64,000 nt of DNA from Cryptomeria japonica (Eukaryota > Streptophyta > Pinopsida > Cupressales > Cupressaceae): assembly GCF_030272615.1 (NCBI RefSeq), contig NC_081407.1:373014998-373078997 (forward strand). Direction: 5' to 3'. This document shows positions 36,370 through 50,098 of the stretch, one piece after another. The stretch's first letter is position 1, and each line of letters opens with the position of its first letter. The notes under the pieces are model-generated. The model had not been told where the DNA came from, ran no database searches, and worked only from the letters and a program-made list of their open reading frames with translations. The position numbers were made by a program, and so were the translations under genes.

Positions 36370-36894
36370 TCTGCAGGATAATATGGAGTAGCAGGACAAC
36401 TTAGTTTGTTGGTGTGAGGAGCAGTAGCTCTCATTCTGTCATTGTTATTGTTATGTTATTACTAGTGTCTGTACTATGGTAACTATAAAAATATGTTTAA
36501 TTTTTTTTTTTCAATGCATTTTTCACTAATCTGAAAACTAATCAGCTAAGCACAATTGTTGTGATTAAAATCTGAAATTTATGAATTTATTCTTATGCCA
36601 TAAACCTTATGGATTCTTGCTTCAATTTTTGATCTAGAAACCGTTAATGTTCCCTAATGAGCCATTATTATTTCTGAAATTATTTATATTAATTTGCTGA
36701 TCTATGAAGTTTTAATTTTAGGGACTAATTGTTGTTCAAGTTGATGACAAATCAGTTCAAGAATAGTATTTGCTTGGTAGATGCTAAGCATACGCTTGGC
36801 CATTGATAAATTTGGTTTTGAACCATAGCAATCTCGATATTTTAATCTATTAACTTCTTCTACGTTGATCTGAAATATAGTTCTGCTTAACTAC
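36370..36894. other. Non-coding stretch between the candidate gene and copia-2
   Basis: No gene. It ends at the left AAATG target duplication (36895-36899). Confidence 0.5.
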
Positions 36895-36899
36895 AAATG

Positions 36900-39800
36900 T
36901 GTTGCCTCTTAGTTGTTCTTGATGACAAAAAGAGTGACATTACCAGGCTTTGTTTAATGCGTGTTGACTTATATACCTTTCACTTAATGTCTAAGTGCTT
37001 ATGATTCATGTTATGTTATGTGTGTCATGTAGACACCTAAAAATGTCTCGTTGATCATGTACTAATTATTCCTCTAATTGATTAAATAATTTTATTATTT
37101 AATTAAATTAATTAATCTTATTCTTCTAATTTCATATTTCCTCATCATCTTACTAATTATTCTATTTTCTTTTTCTTTCATCATTTAATCATTTTAATCA
37201 TTTTCTAATGTTAATTAAATATTTATTCTTTAATTAATTATCGTTATTTCCTTAATTTAAATAATATTTATTATTTAAATAAATTAATTCTCAATTTCTA
37301 TCTCTCTAAATCATCTAATCATTCAACTCTTTTCTAAATATTAAGTAAATATTTATTATTTAATTAATTGTGATTTAATTCCTTTAAATTAGATAATCTT
37401 TATTATTTAATTAAAATCTATTTCTAAATAATTAAATGGTTTCTTTAAATTATTTAATTAACTAATTAATTCTTCCAATTCCAAATCCCCAAATTCTAAT
37501 TTCATTTAATTTCTTATTCTTCTAATTTCTTCCAAATTCAAATGTGCATGATTTCAAAAACCAAATTGAAAATCAAAGTCAAGTTCTAAATATATTTAAA
37601 TACTAAATTGAATTAAAATAAATTCAATTATTTAAATAAATTTCATGCAAAGATTAAATTGAAAATCAAAGTCTAAATGCAAGCACATGCTAAATTAATT
37701 AATTAAATCAATTAATTAATTGAATCATTTATCTCTCCAATCTCTATTTTCATCTTTTAGTTAGCTTTTTCTAAATTAAGCTTTCTTTGTCATCTTCTTT
37801 ATTTTCTCCAATCATTCTTTTTCTTCTTTCAGTCAGCTTTTTCTCGATTAGTTGACTCAATTAATCTATTCAATCTATTCACTTTCACTCCTACAATCAA
37901 CAGTTCAACTATCAATTTTTCATGTGAGATCACTTGAGTTCCACCTCTTGATCATTTTGTTCCACCTTTCAATCAGTCTTCTCCAAAAATCTATAAATTG
38001 AGCATTCAATCTCCATTTTCAAGAATCATGAACTTTTAATCTTTGTGTCACTTGCAGGTTACCGATGCAATATTTGAGAGCAATCATACCAAAGAGAAGA
38101 GAAGAGCAATGAAAGCTATACGCAGTCACAGAATAGGGAGTCTTTAATTGATTTCATTTATAGTTCTTATTTTGCTTGATTGTGTTATTTCATTGTTTGT
38201 TTGTTAGAATTCTTTGATTAGATAGGGATTCATGATTTCCCTTTATTTCTAATTGATATGTTGTTATTAAGATGAATTTTACATACGACAGGTCCCTTTA
38301 CATCGATGACTTGGAGGTGAGTTGGTATAGTGTAAGTGATTGTGTGGTTGTCACGTGGTTTGTTTAGTTGGTAGCACTTGATACAATCAGAATGAAACAT
38401 GCCAAGTTTCCAAGTTGACTGGGTAGCATATAATGATGTGTGGTCTATAGACCTTACAGATTTAAAATTTATTCTTCATTATCATTTGGGACTCGACTTA
38501 TAACAAAGTTAGGGCAAAAACAAAAAGAATGAAAAGCACATATTTTATTTAACCCTAATGTGATATCACTACCATGATGGTTGTTTTGGTATCTGTAGAC
38601 AAAGATTCAACTAGAATATTGAATTAGATTTCAGTTATGATGAAGATCTTTGGAGGTTTTGTGGTGCTCGTCTTTGGCTGACAATTGAGGAAACAGGGAG
38701 ATTTTGTGGGATTGTGTCTTCTGTCGACTTGGGTACTCAAGTATTTTGGCTATTGTTCATTTTTTTTTTGTTTAAGAGGTAAATTCAGTTGAAATCCAAG
38801 TTTATGAAATCTAAAAATAAATGAATGCATTTGAAAAGTTTCTTTTCCAGTTATAGTTATCTCGGAGATTCCTCTAAATTTGTAATGATTATTTTTGGTG
38901 GATGATTTACCTTTTAAAAATAAGGAACTTGAACAATAAGAAAGCATTGATTCTCTATTTTAGTTATGAGAGGATCTTTGTTTCAGTTATGAGAGGATTC
39001 AAAAGATAGGCTAGTATTCAGTCTGTGTGGTTGTTTTCATTTACCATCTATTCTTCAACTACAATAAGGTTTCGGTAACCCGTGTTGTGACAGTTTTTCT
39101 TATGTATATAATGTGAAAGTGAATGTTTATAAAGGATGAAAAATTTGGAGAATATGACAGGTGTGTTGTAACATAATGCATAAAGTGTTTGGCAATGAGA
39201 TATACGTTAAAAAAAAAAAATTGATTTGTTTTTTGAAAACAGAGTATATGCTGAACTCTATCTTTATTAATATAGTGACTTAGAGAGATGTATCGTACTG
39301 TTATAATAGTACCTTGTAACTAAGATTATTGGATATCATTATGTTAGAAATATCATTCAAACACTGGCAAATTTGTAGATGCAGAAAAATAGTGCAGATA
39401 TAAGTTTTTGAGTGCTTGCAGCTTGAGATGCTATTGAGATAATGTGAGATACAGGGGTTGGTGCTCCTTGAAGTCTGATACTTCTAAATATAGTGTACTG
39501 AGTTGGTGCTTATTGAGTTAATAAAAGGAAATTCGTTGCCAAGTGGTTTTTCTACCCCAAGAGGGTTTTCCACTAATGAAATCTATTGTGTTATGGGTTT
39601 ATTCTTGTCTCAATTTGTTTCATTATGTTTAATGCTCTGATACCTAAGTTATGTATATGGTTTTCTTCTCACAAATCTTGTCTTTCTCATTAATTCTTAT
39701 TCTACATTACTTAAAAGGTTCAAATTATATTTCCATTTGCAAAAGTCAAGTTATGATTATAAGCATTACAAAGGTTATTCAAAATGCATATTGAATAATC

Positions 39801-39954
39801 ATCTTCATATGCTTTAATAAAGTGTAGTTTGAATCTCTAGGGTTTTTTTTTTATATATATACTCATTGGTTGCAAGTTGTCAAACAACATTGCTTTGTTT
39901 GTTTTATTTGCTCACTTTGGGTTATAATTTCACTCAATGAATCCACTTCTAACA
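36900..39954 (+). repeat. 5' LTR of copia-2 (contains a nested solo LTR)
   Basis: 36900-37027 matches 46439-46563 and 38291-39954 matches 46666-48150 plus 50433-50649. About 100 bp present in the 3' LTR (46564-46665) is missing here, at the site of the nested insertion. Confidence 0.88.
37028..38290 (+). mobile_element. Probable solo LTR inside the copia-2 5' LTR
   Basis: An AT-rich block beginning TGTAGACACCTAAAAATGTC and ending ACATACGACA, absent from the copia-2 3' LTR. TG...CA ends, about 1.26 kb and no ORF fit a solo LTR. No target duplication is visible and about 100 bp of host LTR is missing, so recombination or deletion accompanied or followed the insertion. Confidence 0.55.
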
Positions 39955-39956
39955 AG

Positions 39957-39968
39957 TGGTATCAGAGC
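39957..39968 (+). other. Primer-binding site of copia-2
   Basis: TGGTATCAGAGC two bases after the 5' LTR (initiator tRNA-Met type). Confidence 0.92.
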
Positions 39969-40026
39969 ATAGGGTCCCCTCATATAGGTCTATCCTAGGG
40001 ATTGATCCTGGTCTTTCAAAGTCCAT

Positions 40027-43000
40027 ATGACCCAATCACAAGAAGGTGCTTCACTTTCCAGAGCTCCTCTCTTTGATGACACAAATTATTTGTTCTGGAA
40101 AATCAAAATGGAAACTTACCTGGTTTCGGTTGATCTTAATGTGTGGAACATTGTAACCACAAAATATGTCATTCCTTCTACTATTCCCACTGATCCTAAT
40201 GCTAAGATACAATATGAATTAAATACCAAAGCTAAGCATGCTATCTTATGTGGTCTCACCAAGGATATTTTTTAAAAATCATGCATTGTGAATCTGCTCC
40301 TAAGATATGGAACAAACTTGAAACTATTTATCAAGGGGATGCAAAGGTCAAAGAATCTAAAATTATCACACTCAAAAATCAATTTGAGTCTCTAAGAATG
40401 AAAGAAGATGAGACTATTGCAAGTTATTTTCTCAGAATAGATGAAGTTATACATTCTAGATGAGGTATTGGTGAAACTATTGATGAAAAAGATGTTGTTA
40501 GGAAGATCATTCGAAATTTATTACCTAAATTTGAAACTAAGGTTTCAAGCTTAGAAGAAAACAAGAGTTTTTCCACAATGACTCTTGATAGCTTACAAAG
40601 AATAATCACAACCTATGAAATGAGGATAGGTAATAATCCTTCCACTTATAAAGAGACCACTTTCAAAGTAGAAAAGAAAGAAGAACCTGATAGTCAATCT
40701 GAACTTTTAGATGCTATAGAAGCCCTACTTGTTAGAAAGCTGAAAAAGAAATATAAGGGTAAATTGTCCTTCAAATGCTTTAATTGTGGCAAAACTGGAC
40801 ACTTTTCTGTTCAATGCCCTTTGAGTGACTAAAATAGTGAAGAAGAAAAACCAGAAAAATTTTACAAAAAAAAAATGGGGAATCCTAAAAAGAAGTTTAA
40901 TTCCTTCAAGAAAAAGAAGAGTATCTTTACTAAAGAAGACTCTGAACTTGAATCAGATGACTCACCTTGTGAAGGTGATAAAACTTTGTTCATGGCAAAG
41001 ATAGAAACCCCTTCAAAGAAAGACCTGATTAACAAAATAGAAAATAAAATTGATGACTAAGATCAAGGTGAAGTTGATCTTGAAGGAGAGTTACTTTGTG
41101 CTCTCAAAGAAATTAAGAGATTAAAGAAGCGTTTAGCTTCTCATGAAAGCTCAAATTAGATCCTACAAGTTGAGTTGAATAACTCAAACTTGGCAACTAC
41201 AAACATGAAATCTCTTCTTGAAAAAAGAGAAAATAAAATTGAAACCTTAGAACAACAAACTATAAAACTACAAAAAGAGATTGAACAATATGAAAGTACC
41301 ATACATTTGAATGATATCTTGAGCAAGCAAAAGAAATAAAAAAAATTGACTGGTGTAGGTTATGATAATGCTGAGTCATCAAAACTCATTACTAAGCCTG
41401 CAAATAGAAAGCAATTTCAAGCTTACAATAGGATGACACCATTTAGGTTCGGGTTCTTTCATGGCTATTGCTTTTACTGCAATAAGTTTGGCCATAAGAT
41501 AAACACTTACATATTTTTGTAGCATAGAACTCCTATGTTTGGACACAAACAAGCCTATGGCTTTCCAAATACTATGAAGTGTATTGAATGTAATACCTTT
41601 GGACATACCTCTACTCAGTGCAAATCAAAGGCAAACATTGATAAGGTGTGGAATCAAAAATTTGTACCTAGCACTAAACAATCAATGATTGTACAAACTG
41701 CATTTCTATCAAATAAGAATTCAATGTGTGTGTTGGATAGTGGTTTTTCACACCATATGACGAGAGACAAAAATAAATTTCTTCATTTGCAAGATTTTGA
41801 TGAAGGTTTTGTATGATTTGGTGATAATTCAGGAGCCTTTGTTAGATGTAAGGGTACATTACTACTGAATGATGATACTCCAGTCCAATACATACTTTGT
41901 TGAGTTTCAGTCAAATTTGTGATAGTGGTTATAATGTATCCTTTAGTTCTTACGGTTCTACTATAAAAAATAAGTTTGGTACAAGTGTTGCTACTGGTCT
42001 GAGAACTATTGGCAATGTTTACAACTTTCTTGACTCCTCAAACTGTGAAAATAATGAAGGCATGTGCCTTTTGGGTCAAGTAGAAGAAAATTGGTTGTGT
42101 CATAAGTGCTTGGGACATGTAAACTTTGATAATTTGGTTCGAATCAGCAAGAATCAGAATGTCAAAGGTTTGGCTATCTTGAGTAAACCTTTAAACTCGG
42201 TTTGTAAAGAGTGTTTCAAAGGTAAACAAACAAAAGTACCTTTCAAATCTAAAGAACACTCTTCCACAAGACCATTACATATTGTTCATATAGATTTGTG
42301 TGGTCCTGCAAGGACACAATCAATAAATGGTGAAAAATACTTTATGCTCTTTGTCGATGACTATACCAGAATGGTATGGGCCACTTTCTTAAACACAAAT
42401 CTGAAGCATTTGATAGATTTAAGATTTTCAAAAAGATGGTTGAACGTGAATCTAATCTGAAATTAAAATGCTTAAGATCAGATAAGGGTGGTGAGTTTAC
42501 ATCACAAGAATTCATAGATTATTGTGAAAGACATGGCATTAAAAGACAATATGTTTCTGCCTGAACACCTCAACAAAATAGAGTGATTGAGAGAAAAAAT
42601 AGAATAGTCAAAGAAATGGCTCGCACGATGCTCAATGAAGCAAATATGCCAAACAAGTATTGGAAAGAAGCTATTCATACAAAGGTTTACATTCTGAATC
42701 GTGTACAAATCAGGGTAAAATCTACCTTTACTCTGAATGAACTCTGGTATGGTAATGATGCTTCTATTAAATATTTTAAGATTTTTGGATGCAACTACTA
42801 CATTAAAAGAGATGAAGAAAATCTAGGAAGCTTTAATGCTAAAGCTAATGAGGGTATATTTCTTGGATACTCGACTCATAGAAAAGCTTATAAATGTTTC
42901 AATAATAGACTGAATAAAATTGTTGAAATAGTTTATATAAGATTTGATGAGCAATGGCTTCTAAGTGATGATGTACAAGATGTTGAGGAGGATACACCAA

Positions 43001-45862
43001 TAAGACTTGATCAAGCTCCTAAATCTGCTAAAGCAGAAATAACAAATGTAGAGAGTGCATCTAGTCCTAAAGTTGCATCCAGTTCTAAAGTAGAAATTCC
43101 TCTACATACATCCTCTAGAATCATTACTAAAAGACATCCTCAAAATCATATTATTGGTGACATAGATGTAGGAATCATGACTAAGAGAAGAGCAAGAACT
43201 GATGAAAAAGATCAAATGGTTGAGTATTATTGTTGGGTAACTGATTTTGAACTTAAATCCATCTTTGATGCATTGATTGATGATTATTGGCTAAATACAA
43301 TGAGAGATGAAATCAGTCAAATAGAAAAGAATAAAACCTAGGAACTAGTGCCTAGACTAGATGATAAAAATGTTATAGGGGAAAAATGAATTTTTTAGAA
43401 ATAACCTTGATGAATTTGGTAAAGTTGTTAGGAATAAGACACACTTTGTTTGTAAAGGCTATGAACAACAAGAAGGTATAGATTTTGGTGAAACATTTGC
43501 ACCTGTTGCTAGGATAGAATCAATAAGATTTTTTCTTGCATATTCTTGTTATAAAAAGTTTAAAATCTATCAAATGGATGTTAAAACAACATCCCTAAAT
43601 GGTTATCTTGATGAGGAGGTGTATATGGAGCAACCAAAAGGGTTTGTCTCTATAGATAAACCTGATTATGTATATAGGTTGAAAAAGGTTCTTTATGGCC
43701 TTAAACAAGCTCCAAGAGCTTGGTACTCCACACTGGATGCCCACCTTACAACAAATGGATTCACTGGAGGTAGAGTTGAATCTAACTTGTATGTCAAGGT
43801 TGAAAGTAATGATATTTTAGTTGTTGAAGTATATGTGGATGATATTATTTTCGGCAGTAATAATGATTCCTTGTCTAAATTTTTTTCAAAACTCATGGAA
43901 TCTGATTTTGAAATGTCCATGTTGGGTGAATTAACCTTTTTCCTTGGTCTTCAAGTAATGAAACTTGAAGGAGACATATTTCTATCACAAACTAAATATG
44001 TAAAAGAAATGCTTAAGAATTTTAACATGATAGATTGCATATCAGTTAGCACTCCAATGGAGACTGGCTAGAAATTGACTAAGATTGATGATTCTCCTAA
44101 GGTAAATCAATTAGAGTATAGATCAATGATAGGGAGTTTACTATAGTTAACTGCATCTAGACCTGATTTAATGTATGTGATGGACTTTATAACTGAGAGC
44201 CGGGGGGGAGGGGGTGAATAAGTGACACCAAAAACCAAACTACTTCAAACACTAACCAGTAGATGAACTTAACAAAGATTTTAAACACAATGCATATAAT
44301 CCAAAATGATATAACAACATCCAAAAAAACTAAAGCATCCACCATAAAAAAAGTGTTTGTATGTGGAAAACCCAAATAGGTAAAAACCATGGTGAGATAG
44401 AACTCACAAGTTAACTATCTGTAGTAATAGATAATGGACCCATTAAGGTCTACAAAGTGCTCTGCCAAGAGCGAATGTTTTAGAGATCCCAAAGATTGAT
44501 TAGAAGCTTATATCCTGTTAAAGATAGTACCCTGTTAGGAGTAACCTCGGTGGAGGATTTCAGCATCCAAACTAATGGATCACCTTGTTAAAGGATTTAT
44601 ACATTGAAGCTTGTTAGAGCTTACCCGGTTAGGGGATTTGATTCTACTGTAATTGTTAGAAAAAAAAAAAGAATGGTTTGATCTATTCTGAGTAGCACAA
44701 TACTTTCTTAATCAGATCCTTCTAAGCATATTCAACACTTTTATTCAACACATTCTTCATCTTAACACTTATCACTCTTCATGCATTCATCATTTTAAAG
44801 ATTTATTGAGATGTCAATATATAGACATTCAAATTTCATGTTGGCCTAAGGAAATCATGACACAATTTCCTAGGTGTAGTGTATCTGAACAAGTGACCAT
44901 AACTCATCACAAAAATTGCTGCCAAGTAGTCGGTACTGGTAACTCATCACAAAAATTAACAAATACCAATTGGAACAATTAATACCGGTTTGAATAAAAC
45001 ATATGAACCGTTGTCCTTGAATCTTCTCTTGATCTCCATCTTGATCTTTCATCTTGATGTCGACTTAGTCTAATAATAGGTTGTCTCTTATGCACAAACT
45101 GGTTAACACAGAGTACCAGTTAGAGATTAACCACTAAGTATACCGGTTGACAGTGTAAACAATTGAAGTTACACCGGTAGTCAATATAATCATATGTGTG
45201 TGTGAGTGTTTCATCAATGAAAACAAATTATGAATACATTATAATCATCATCAAGCCAACAGTATGCAATATGTATGATTTCATGCTTTTAGTCTACACC
45301 TAAACAATCTCACTTGACTGTTGTGAAAAGAATATTCAAGTACATTCAGGGTACTTTAGACTATGGTTTATGGTATCCTCGGAAAAATGATTTTTCACTT
45401 ATTGTTTTCACTGATGCTAACTAGGATGGCTATATGGATGACATAAAGAGCACCAATGGTGCAACCTTCTTTCTAGGCAATTGTCTTGTTGCCTAGCACA
45501 GTAAAAAGCAAGATTGTGTCACTTTATCAACTGCAAAATCTAAATATATTGCAGCAACTACTTGTTGTACCTAGCTAATTTGGATGTCTCATCAACTTGC
45601 TGATATGGGTATTTCAATTGACAAACCCATCTCCATTTTCTATAATAACACTAGTGCCATAAATCTCTCTAAGAATCCTGTTATGCATTCTTGCACTAAA
45701 CATGTTGCTATCAAACTACATTTTCTGCGAGAACAAGTGTTAGCTAATGAATTTCAGATGTTGTATGTGCCTTCTCAGGCACAAGTAGCTGACATTTTCA
45801 CAAAATCTCTATCTAAAGAAGCATTTGAGAATTTCAAGGACAGGTTGGGAGTCATCTCTTAA
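40027..45862 (+). pseudogene. copia-2 gag-pol polyprotein, broken and interrupted
   Basis: Gag starts at ATG 40027 (FDDTNYLFWKIKMETYL) and, after a frame change near 40270, runs through KIWNKLETIYQGD to a zinc knuckle CFNCGKTGHFSVQC (about 40780). Two further knuckle-like motifs follow (CFYCNKFGHK and CIECNTFGHTSTQC, 41470-41630). Protease: CVLDSGFSHHMTRDKNKFL (about 41730). Integrase: WLCHKCLGHVNFD, HIDLCGPAR, LRSDKGGEF and RVIERKNR (42090-42600). [17 protein letters not shown] (about 43470), [32 protein letters not shown] and [12 protein letters not shown] with an intact catalytic pair. A solo LTR splits pol at 44178. RNase H resumes at 45267 with VFTDAN, a stop, then SKNPVMHSCTKHVAIKLHFL, ending at 45862. 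Many stops are in-frame TAG codons in place of Trp or Gln. Confidence 0.92.
44178..45261 (-). mobile_element. Solo LTR inside copia-2 pol, target duplication GTATG
   Basis: Flanked by GTATG at 44173-44177 and 45262-45266. The ends are TGATGG... and ...AAGCCAACA on the plus strand, and a G-run (ccgggggggaggggg) sits near the left end. That is the same design as the copia-1 LTR in minus orientation. About 1.08 kb with no coding sequence. Omitting it and one GTATG rejoins the copia-2 pol frame, which confirms the boundaries. Confidence 0.88.
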
Positions 45863-46426
45863 TCTACTCTTTTTTAAATTTCTATCTTCAACCAGGGGGA
45901 GCTTTTCTCTCCACAAGCAGCATTTTGTTGTTTTGTCCTTTGTCCTTGAGCTAAAAAGGGGGAGAAAGCATCATTGATAGATTCATTGATAGATGACTAA
46001 AATGACTGATGATTAACAATGAAATATGATTAAAAATGCATCATTGATAGATGGCTAATAGATGATTGGTATTCATTTTGACACATTGACATTTGATAGA
46101 TTAAATTGGCATTTTTGGCATTTGGCATTGCATTCATTTTGGTATTGATAGTTGACAACATTCTTGGCATTTGGTATTGCATTCATTTTGGTATTGACAT
46201 TTGACAAATTTTTTGATAGATTGGTATTCTTGGCTATTGTCAGATGACAAATTAACATTATTGTCAGGTGACAGATTGCCAATTGGTATTATTGGTTTAT
46301 ATGCTTATTGATTGTGGTTTCGTCTGGCATTAGCAGTCTGGTATTGGCACTTTGCATTCTATAAATTTTTTGGTATTTTTTCTGTATTTCAAAGTCAATG
46401 ATGGCATGGTTTTTTCCATCAAGGAC
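45863..46426 (+). repeat. copia-2 post-pol spacer with short imperfect repeats
   Basis: Non-coding. A second polypurine-like run aaaaagggggaga lies near 45953. 46060-46300 is an imperfect array of ggcatttggcattgcattca, ttttggtattga and atttgacaaatt. Confidence 0.75.
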
Positions 46427-46435
46427 AAAGGGGGA
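46427..46435 (+). other. Polypurine tract of copia-2
   Basis: AAAGGGGGA, three bases before the TG of the 3' LTR. It lies between the arms of a 12-bp inverted repeat (46417-46428 and 46452-46463). Confidence 0.82.
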
Positions 46436-48150
46436 TTTTGTTGCCCCTTAGTTGTCCTTGATGACAAAAAGGGTGAAATTATGAGGCTTTGTTTAATGCC
46501 AGTTGACATGGAATATACCTTTCACTTAATGCCTAAGTGCTTATGGTTGATGTTATGTTATGTGTTGAATATAAAGTGCTTAAGAATTGCACTATCAACA
46601 TTTATTTTAGATATTGTTTTTAAAGCACTTTGTATAGTGTTTCCAGCAATATGTGATGTGGGTCCCTTTACACCAATGACTTGGAGGTGAGTTGGTATAG
46701 TGTAAGTGACTATTTGGTTGTCACATGGTTTGTTTATTTGGCAACACTTGATATCATCAGAATGAAACATGTCAAGTTTCCAAGTTGACTGGGTAGCATA
46801 TAATGATGTGTGGTCTATAGACCTTACAGATTTAAAATTTATTCTTCATTACCATTTGGGACTTAACTTATAACAAATTTAGGGGAAAAAGAAAAAGAAT
46901 GAAAAGCACATATTTTTATTTAACCCTAACATGATATCGTTGCCATGATGGTTGTTCTGGTAGCTGCAGACCAAGATTCAACTAGAATCTTGAAGCAAAT
47001 TTCAGTTATGATGAAAATCTTTGGAGGTTTCGGGGTGCTCATCTTTGACTGACGATTCAGGAAACATGGAGAATTTTGTGGGATTGTGTCTTCTATCGAC
47101 TTGGGTACCCAATTATTTTGGCTATTGTTCATTTTTTTTTTTGTTTAAGAGGTAAATTCGATTGAAATCCAAGTTTGTCAAATCTGAAAATAAATGAATG
47201 CATTTGAAAAGTTTCTTTTCCAGTTATAGTTATCTTGGAGATTCCTCTAAATTTGTAATGATTATTTTTGGTGGATGATTTACCTTTTAAAAATAAGGAA
47301 CTTGAACAATAAGAAAATCTTGATTCACTATTTCAGTTATGAGAGGATCTCTATTTCAGTTATGACAGGACTCAAAAGATAGGCTGAAATTTAGTTTGTG
47401 TGGTTGTTTAGATTTTCCAGTTATTCTTCGATTGCAAGAAGGTTTTGGTAACCCTTTACGAGTGTGTTGTGACAGTTTTTCTTATATATATAATGTGAAA
47501 GTGAATGTTTATAAAGGATGGAAAAATTGAAGAATATGACAGGTGTGTTGTAACATAATGCAGAAACTGTTTGGTAATGAGATATACTTTTAAAATAAAA
47601 ACTTTGATTTGTTTTCAAAAAATTAAGTATATGTTGAACTCTCTATCTTTATTAATACAGTGAATCAGAGAGATGTATCATACTATTATAATAGTACCTT
47701 GTAAATGAGATTATTGCATATCATTATGTTGGAGAAATCTCATTCAAACACTAGCAAATTTGTAGATGCACAAAAATAGTGCATATATAAGTTTTTCAGT
47801 GCTTGCAACTTGAGATGCTATTGAGATGACGTGAGATATAGGGTTTGGTGCTCCTTGAAGTTTGATACTTCTAAATACAGTGTACAGAGTTGGTTCTCAT
47901 TGAGTTAATAAAAAGAAATTCATTGCCGAGTTGTTTTTCTACCCCAAGAGGGTTTTCCACTCATGAAATCTATTGTGTTATAGGTTTATTCTTGTCTCAA
48001 TTTGTTTCATTAAGGTTAATGCTCTCATACCTAAGTTATGCATATGGTTTGTTGTGCACAAATCTTGTCTTGCTCATTAATTCTTATTCTGCATTACTTA
48101 AAAGGTTCAAATTATATTTCCATCTGCAAAAGTCAAGTTATGATTATAAG

Positions 48151-48464
48151 TGTTAGAGTAATCTTTTATTAGCTAATAATTATTTATTTAATTATTAGTT
48201 TATTATATTCTATGCTTAAGCTAAACGTAGGAATCTTATAATTCTTTAGGGTTTTGAGTCTCCTCTTATAAGGATTCTCTCTTTGTATTTTCATAATAAC
48301 TGTAATTATTGAATTGTATTCTTGTTGCATAATCAATATGACTCGTCTTTTCCGGATCTCTGAATTCTGGCCTGCATAGCTATTTTTCTTCTCTCTTTCT
48401 ATGACAGGTTTGCATGTAGGTGATCTTTGGGAGCTATAGAGTTGATATTTCCTCAACTACAATA
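48151..48464 (+). repeat. 5' LTR of the nested coding-free element
   Basis: 314 bp, aligned to 50099-50427. Confidence 0.87.
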
Positions 48465-48476
48465 TGGTATTGGAGC

Positions 48477-50089
48477 TCTAGATCTGCATGCCCTTGTTCT
48501 CTTCATGAGAGATTTTGGGCCTTGTTCTTTAGATCTGTGTATTTGGGGGTTTGTGAAGTTTTTTTTTTCCATTTCTAGGGTTAGCTGATTTTTGGTACAT
48601 TTTGGTGCCAAAGGACCTCATGGTTGAATTCAGGAGGCCGATTCCATGAATTTTGATATATAATTTGCCTATTTTCAATGACAAGGGCATCTAGCCCGGC
48701 ATGATTTTTTATTGGCACATTTTTCGAGGCACAAAAATCTATATGGCTGTACCCACAAATGTGTCAAAAAAACTTTCATCAAATATATTAATTTTTTTAC
48801 CCTCTTTATGCCCTATAAGAGGGGTTGTTTTTTCTTTTGGCCATAACTTGGTCATATGGAGGTGCTTTTTAAAAAACGTTATATCATCGGAAATCTCTTT
48901 CCGAGCTCTATCCAGATCTGGAGGTTTGAATTTTTGAGTTTTCTTTTTTGATGGTGTTTCATTCTATCAAAGCCAAAGGGTTTTTTTGCACTCCAGGAGA
49001 CATAACTTGAGCATCTGAACTCCATTTTTTGAAAACTTTATATCGTTGGAAAAAGCGTTCTATGTAATTTCCATTCATATGATTTTTATTTCCAGATTCT
49101 TCCCCAGGTACATATTATTCAGTTTTTTTCTTTTTCACACTCTGGTGAATATCTTGGATGTTTCAAGTCCTAGGATCTCTTTCTTTGAGTATGATGTCTC
49201 GTCTTTGGCTATTCTTTTTGTTTCTAGTCTTCTATCTATTTTGATCACTGTATAATTTATTTATGCAAATGCATTGAGATAAAGTGCCATCATGCATTGT
49301 ATACTTGGGATCTTGCACATCTTATGCCTTACTGTACATGCACTACTTAAAAAGTGCCATGGGGGGTTGATGTTTGCCTTTGTTTGCCATCTACCTTTGT
49401 CATGTGAGTGTTCCTTCTATGACATTAGCCTCATGATGTGCATCAAGTGAGTGTTCCTTCCATGATACTATGTACTTTCTCTGCACCTTCGTTGTTACTG
49501 GTTCTTCATCATGCATTTCTTGTTGGCCATTCTTTTCAGTGTCCTTATCCCTCTCCCTTTTCAGCATTATGGGGAGGTTTGTGATGTTGTTCTAATGCTT
49601 CCTTGGTTTGATTGATCAACTCTTTAGGCTTTGGTGTTTCATGTCATTTGTATCTTCAAGTTCAGTTGTTTGTCTTTTTTTGCCATCTGATTTGAGTAGT
49701 GTCATTTGAGGGCACTCATGCAGATTATAGTCTTCTCTACCTGGTCATGTTCTATTTGAGAGGAAGTTCTTCAGATCAACAGTTACTCTTCGACAGTGTT
49801 TGCAGCTATTTCATGCTTCAGTGGTGTTCTTCATTCTCTTTTTTTTGTTCCTATCTTCTGGAACACTCTTGTTTAGAGGCTTCTTAGTCCTTCACTTGAG
49901 CTTTCATCTCTTCTTGGAGAGGAGTTTTATTCCCATGAGGTTTTCTCCTTTTTCTCCACTTTAACGAGATTTTATTATACTTGGGTACCTCATCAGGCCT
50001 AGTTGTCGAGACCCATTGTTGCTTTCCTATAATTTTTACATGCTTTTTCAGTCCTTAGTTGTTTTCTAGCTACTCCCTAAGTTCATCTT
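48477..50089 (+). other. Interior of the nested coding-free element
   Basis: Only short ORFs; none shows a retroelement domain. The sequence is T-rich on the plus strand. Confidence 0.7.
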
Positions 50090-50098
50090 AAGGAGGGG

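Noticed and set aside
48151-48464. Cassandra-type 5S rRNA promoter inside the short LTRs
   Set aside because: Looked for 5S-like internal control sequence in this LTR and in 52354-52488; none seen.
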